From Ophiothrix spiculata (Eukaryota > Echinodermata > Ophiuroidea > Amphilepidida > Ophiotrichidae), in NCBI GenBank assembly GCA_000969725.1, contig JXSR01S074526.1: a stretch of 20,770 nt of DNA. One strand, 5' to 3'. Positions 17,457 through 20,770 of the stretch are shown in pieces (the stretch's first letter is position 1; every line of letters starts with the position of its first letter). Made by a program: the position numbers and the translations under genes. The notes beneath the pieces were generated by a model that ran no database searches, was not told the origin of the DNA, and saw only the letters and a program-made list of their open reading frames with translations.

Positions 17457-18000
17457 TTTTTCTACAGTTTGTGATTTATGCTTGACATTTTCAAAACTAA
17501 GAATCCGGTAGGTACCCAGATTCAAATACCTTGAAATGGATTGATTTGGTTCCTATTTTGAAAATACAGAAAAATGGCATTCAGGTTTACCATATGTATG
17601 AATTGCAGAATTTAAATTAAATTAAATTTCAATTTTCATCTATTTGATGTGGACAATGTTATGTGAAACTGAATTGTTTGTTTTTGTTTATTAACTGTTT
17701 AATTGGAGAAGCTTAAATATTGGAATCTTTGATTGCTACAGAAAGGGACTTTTTCTGAAAGATTCATATTTTGCAATTTTAGGTGATTTCCCATTCTATT
17801 TTAATAGGCAATTGATTGCATGAAAATATCAGGTGATCATTGGGAATTCCCCAAAGTTTCAGAAATAGATTTGTTTACTTGAAAATATTATGATGCTGGG
17901 AAAATCCCTCACATTGAAGACTGTACAAATTATTATGTTAAAAATATGAACGATGTCGTTGGGGAATTTTGAGAAAATGTTGAAACTGTGGCACGGCCTG
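17457..18000. other. MOCS1 intron, no gene recognised
   Basis: AT-rich intron sequence without inverted repeats or protein-like frames. Confidence 0.4.
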
Positions 18001-18450
18001 ATCAGATTTGGTCAGAAGTGAATTTTACTTGATCAGAGTGAAATGGACTCGATCTGTTTTGTGTGGATGGATTCAAGTTGCAGTTATACAGATAAAGTTG
18101 AATTGACTTTAACTTTTTGACAACTTCAGGAGAAGTTGATTTTGGTGGATAATTTTACAGAGGAGTGGAGTTTGCTAATTAAACTTCGAAAGGAGATTGG
18201 AGATAACGATAGTTGGAGGATAGCTTCGTTTGAGGATTGCTGAATTGTTGTGTGGAAATCGCCATTTGATTTCGCAAGGAAACTTTTGGATTTACCTTTT
18301 GCCAGCTGGATTCCGGAACTTGTGAATTGCAAGAATACGCCTGCAAGTTTTTTCAAGATTTTAATGCAGTGGACATTAATGAACAATCTCGGACTATAGC
18401 GTGGAATATAATATCCGGATCGCACGGTTCTTGAAGCAGTATCTGTAAGT
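18001..18450 (+). other. unexplained higher-GC, purine-rich stretch ending in a donor-like site
   Basis: This stretch inside the MOCS1 intron is less AT-rich than its surroundings and purine-rich on the plus strand (GAGGAGTGGAG, GAAAGGAGATTGGAGATAACG). It ends near 18440 with ATCTGTAAGTTAAG, a strong splice-donor-like sequence on the plus strand. No long plus-strand frame is present, and the 99-codon minus-strand frame shows no domain. It could be a 5' untranslated exon, an LTR or leader of a retroelement, or neither. Confidence 0.3.
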
Positions 18451-18963
18451 TAAGTAGTATTTTAAGGCAACAAGCAAGTTTGTAAATTAAACCAAAACAA
18501 ATATTAAAGTTTTAAGAAAGTTTTCAGATAATATTTTTCAGTGTATTTATTGTATTTCATTTAAGAACCCGAAAGGTGAATTTGGCCTTGGTCATTTAAC
18601 ATCTCTGACTGTAACAACAATAATAATCAGAAATCAAAGAAAATTTAAAGTTTTCCATACACCATCAACTGTTTGCTATCTCATAATATCTTTAATTAAA
18701 GGGACTAGCCCAGAACAATTGAAAAATTATATTATCTTATTCATTTCAGCTGTTATAAGAATTTGAAGTAATTCAATTATTCTGTGGGAATCTGTCTCTT
18801 CATATGCAAAAAAAAGCTCTACGGAATCATGGCAACTGTAAATACCACAAAGTTGTTGTTTGCAAAACCTCTCTCCTTGGTTGCAACTCATTCCATCATC
18901 CCATCACCTCTCCTACTCCCTCTGACTGATCTTGCAGCTCTTACCCCTTACCATCTCACCTAC
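18451..18963. other. MOCS1 intron next to the exon donor
   Basis: AT-rich intron, becoming C/T-rich on the plus strand at 18870-18960. A TTAATTAAAGGGACTAGCCC phrase near 18691-18710 resembles a TTAA-flanked element end, but no partner end was found. Confidence 0.35.
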
Positions 18964-19084
18964 CTGCATGTTGTTTTTTCTTCCTTCCAATAGCAGCACC
19001 AATGACTTCTAGCAGTTCCTCATCACTTATTCCTTCCCGCATTGCATCTCTGAGTGACACCTCGGAATTCCCAAATAAACACAC
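18964..19084 (-). CDS. MOCS1: MOCS1 internal exon: C-terminal part of MOCS1A (MoaA-like)
   Basis: On the minus strand the exon follows the acceptor GATATTTTTCCAG and starts in phase 0 with [18 protein letters not shown]. It continues through [20 protein letters not shown] and ends CAT GCA G at 18964 before the donor GTAGGTGAG (phase 1). It is 121 bases long. The VCLFGN...SLRD and GRKK.QHAG blocks are hallmarks of the MOCS1A C-terminal region, just after the second iron-sulfur cluster cysteines, which should be in the preceding exon beyond the window or unseen. It joins the 16778 exon in frame: G + GC gives Gly, then Met. The open frame continues upstream to 19195, but only through intron. Confidence 0.95.
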
Positions 19085-19115
19085 CTGGAAAAATATCAAG
19101 AATAGAGAGATTAAT

Positions 19116-19381
19116 AATGGGGCTCTCCACATGGGAGCATCAAATCTAGATGCATCTGCATTTCCAAAGTACAGATTGTGTTCACACGGTCGCACGTCAA
19201 TCTGACTTTACTCCAGTTGCGCGTATTGATACGCTGGGGTGTGCGTGGAAATAACACAACTACGCGTATGTAAATGTGCAGTCACTTACCCTCGTGTGAT
19301 CATTTGCTGAAGTCCAGTTTAATCTAGATGCATCTTGATGTGCAAAATACAGATTGATTTGCCCGTGTGGAGAGCCCCATT
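19116..19381. mobile_element. TIR element in the MOCS1 intron
   Basis: The left end AATGGGGCTCTCCACATGGG (19116) and the right end, reverse-complemented, CAATGGGGCTCTCCACACGG plus G (ending 19381-19382) match with one mismatch in 19. Subterminal AAATCTAGATGCATCT blocks near both ends extend the similarity. It lies about 30 bases upstream of the 19084 exon acceptor. It explains the overlapping open frames on both strands here. Confidence 0.8.
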
Positions 19382-19384
19382 GAT

Positions 19385-19548
19385 TGTAAATTCAAGAAGT
19401 ACCTACCCAATGTTGCATATGTTTTTGGTTTCAACCAACAATGGATTTCTGAACCCAATTATTTTCAACATAGCTGTCAGTTTCTGACTAGGATAAAAAA
19501 GATTTCTGATCAGTTTCTCGTCTATCACATCCAACTACATCAATTTGG
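19385..19548. other. no feature recognised
   Basis: Short AT-rich intron sequence between two inverted-repeat structures. Confidence 0.3.
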
Positions 19549-19665
19549 CTTCAAAACTCAACCTGTCGTTGCCTGCCGTTTCTGGGCGGTTGGCTATTGT
19601 TTATTCCGGTTCAACCGTCCAAAACCGCCCAGAACTGGCAGGCAACCGCAGGTTGAGTTTTGAAG
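19549..19665. repeat. 45-bp inverted repeat (foldback), GC-rich arms
   Basis: The left arm CTTCAAAACTCAACCTGTCG then TTGCCTGCCGTTTCTGGGCG GTT (19549-19593) pairs with 19621-19665, whose reverse complement reads CTTCAAAACTCAACCTGCGG then TTGCCTGCCAGTTCTGGGCG GTT. There are about three mismatches in 45, with a 27-base loop. The arms are much more GC-rich than the surroundings, so this is probably a small foldback element. Confidence 0.88.
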
Positions 19666-19805
19666 CGACCCCTTACTGAATTTTTATATTTGTTTCTAAC
19701 AATATCAACATCACATTCTACCAACAAAATCGGTAGAACCCTAAAAAATTTACCGACAACGGCTTTCAGCGACCGACCAATGAGATATTGGAAGTGCCTA
19801 TATGC

Positions 19806-19940
19806 ACCAGTGGCACCACCTCTGGTTATGCCACTGATGTACCAGTGGCACCACCTCTGGTTATGCCACTGATGCACCAGTGGCACCACCTCTGGTTATG
19901 CCACTGATGTACCAGTGGCACCACCTCTGGTTATGCCACT
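19806..19940. repeat. 35-bp minisatellite, 3.9 copies, self-complementary unit
   Basis: Units start at 19806, 19841, 19876 and 19911 with ACCAGTGGCACCACCTCTGG, then TTATGCCACTGATGY. They are almost identical; only the last base alternates T/C/T. Each unit contains CAGTGGCA and TGCCACTG, so every unit can form an 8-bp hairpin, and neighbouring units can also pair. The 35-base period shifts frame each unit, so the apparent ORFs are not genes. Confidence 0.95.
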
Positions 19941-19941
19941 G

Positions 19942-20458
19942 TTGTTACAGATATCAAATTATTGTATTTTTACTAAAATGTATTGCAAGAATGTCTGACA
20001 TCCTCAGTACTGTTGAACTATGTTATATAAATCTTTCAAGAGCAATATCCCCTACAAGGGCAATGATTTAAAACAAACAGTCAAACATGTTGGCCTACTG
20101 TTTGAGTTGCAATACTTTTTACTTGACTGGTGTCAAAACAAGGAGCGAGATGGTTGCATGCTGATCCACTTTCAAAATATGGTAAATCTTCTCTGTTCCC
20201 TGTATAAAATGTTGGGGGGTCAGCCATGGCTATCGAACTGTATAGTCAAGATGAGCTTAATTTGATCTTTAAAATTTTCTGACACCACCAAATGACATGG
20301 TAATCAAGGTATCAGCTTGTTGTGATGGTCACAAAATGTTTTGTATTACAAAATGATCCAAATTGCGCACCCTAATTTGTTAATGTTATTGCAGTTTTAT
20401 GGTAACCAAGACAGGGTCTCTGGAACTTGCATGAGAAATTTCTAAAAAAGGAACACCT
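19942..20458. other. no gene recognised
   Basis: AT-rich DNA, presumably still in a MOCS1 intron. The open frames here overlap each other and lack protein-like composition. I looked for the preceding MOCS1A exon (expected Cys-x-x-Cys-Asn-Arg region) and did not find it. Confidence 0.35.
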
Positions 20459-20770
20459 TTGGACATCCTGGGGGGTACTCAACTTTGAGGTACGTCCATG
20501 TGCCCCCACTTTTTTTGGCTCGCTCTCACCGAAAGACCCCCTATTTTTACCAACTGTCACTCAATGACCCCTATTTTTAAAACTTCCTTGTCACTAAAAC
20601 AACCTTTGTCACTCAAAGACCCACTATTTTCTAAATTTGATGTAATTTTTAACTTTCTGAATTTCGCCAAAAGAACCCTACTTTTTGCACTTTGACACTG
20701 AAAGACCCCTTTTTTGACCCAATTTGTCACCGAAAGACCCCTACTTCCTAAGTGCTTGGTGGCTCTCGTA
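20459..20770. repeat. interspersed repeat: G-run terminal module plus irregular GACCCC-type units
   Basis: It begins with CTGGGGGGTACTCAACTTTG then AGGTACGTCCATGTGCCCCC (20468-20507), a relative of the module at 16257-16300. It continues with about seven imperfect units of the form TCACYGAAAGACCCCTATTT starting near 20525, 20557, 20591, 20609, 20664, 20695 and 20727. Spacing is mostly 31-34 bases. The repeat runs off the window. It is non-coding. Confidence 0.7.

Noticed and set aside
18126-18425. 99-codon minus-strand ORF inside the MOCS1 intron
   Set aside because: No domain, low-complexity Ser/Leu/Lys composition, and no conserved splice context. It is best explained as the antisense shadow of a purine-rich stretch.
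19085-19195. Upstream extension of the MOCS1A exon as coding sequence
   Set aside because: The frame stays open, but conservation with MOCS1A begins exactly at VCLFGN after a good acceptor, and the upstream part runs into a MITE terminus.
19611-19940. Overlapping ORFs on both strands encoding repeated peptides rich in His, Trp and Pro
   Set aside because: They are read-through of the 35-bp minisatellite and the 45-bp foldback; the 35-base period changes frame each unit.

Overview
The window looks like nuclear DNA of an animal, most likely a marine invertebrate. It is AT-rich, its genes are split by GT-AG introns, coding density is very low, and it carries many short inverted-repeat (MITE-like) elements, one tRNA-type SINE and a relic of a Penelope-like retroelement. 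An invertebrate deuterostome such as a hemichordate would fit, but that is an impression from the repeat style and not something the sequence proves.

The one clearly identifiable gene is MOCS1, on the minus strand, which makes cyclic pyranopterin monophosphate in the first step of molybdenum cofactor synthesis. Three exons are visible. An internal MOCS1A exon (19084-18964) encodes the C-terminal part of the MoaA-like radical SAM half. A short exon (16778-16731, or on to the stop codon ending at 16723) encodes the last MOCS1A residues, ending Gly-Gly-stop. The terminal exon (13968-13241) encodes a linker plus a complete MoaC domain (MOCS1B). Upstream exons lie beyond 20770. Two splice donors four bases apart end the short exon. 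One fuses MOCS1A in frame to MOCS1B; the other keeps the Gly-Gly-stop. That is the A/B fusion switch known from other animals. The linker also contains a mitochondrial-presequence-like stretch.

At the left edge, bases 3-77 of the plus strand encode the last 24 residues of an unidentified protein, followed by what is probably a 3' UTR of about 1.75 kb. This gene and MOCS1 converge tail to tail. The 11 kb between them, and the MOCS1 introns, hold no further gene that I can support. They contain at least 17 terminal-inverted-repeat or foldback elements (some with TA or TTAA duplications), 68-bp, 38-bp and 35-bp tandem repeats, a SINE at 6797-7116, and GC-rich terminal modules shared by several elements.

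The most interesting items are the MOCS1 tandem donor and linker; the Penelope-like relic at 16841-17443, with inverted termini, a 13-bp target duplication and a hammerhead-like core; and a self-complementary 35-bp minisatellite.
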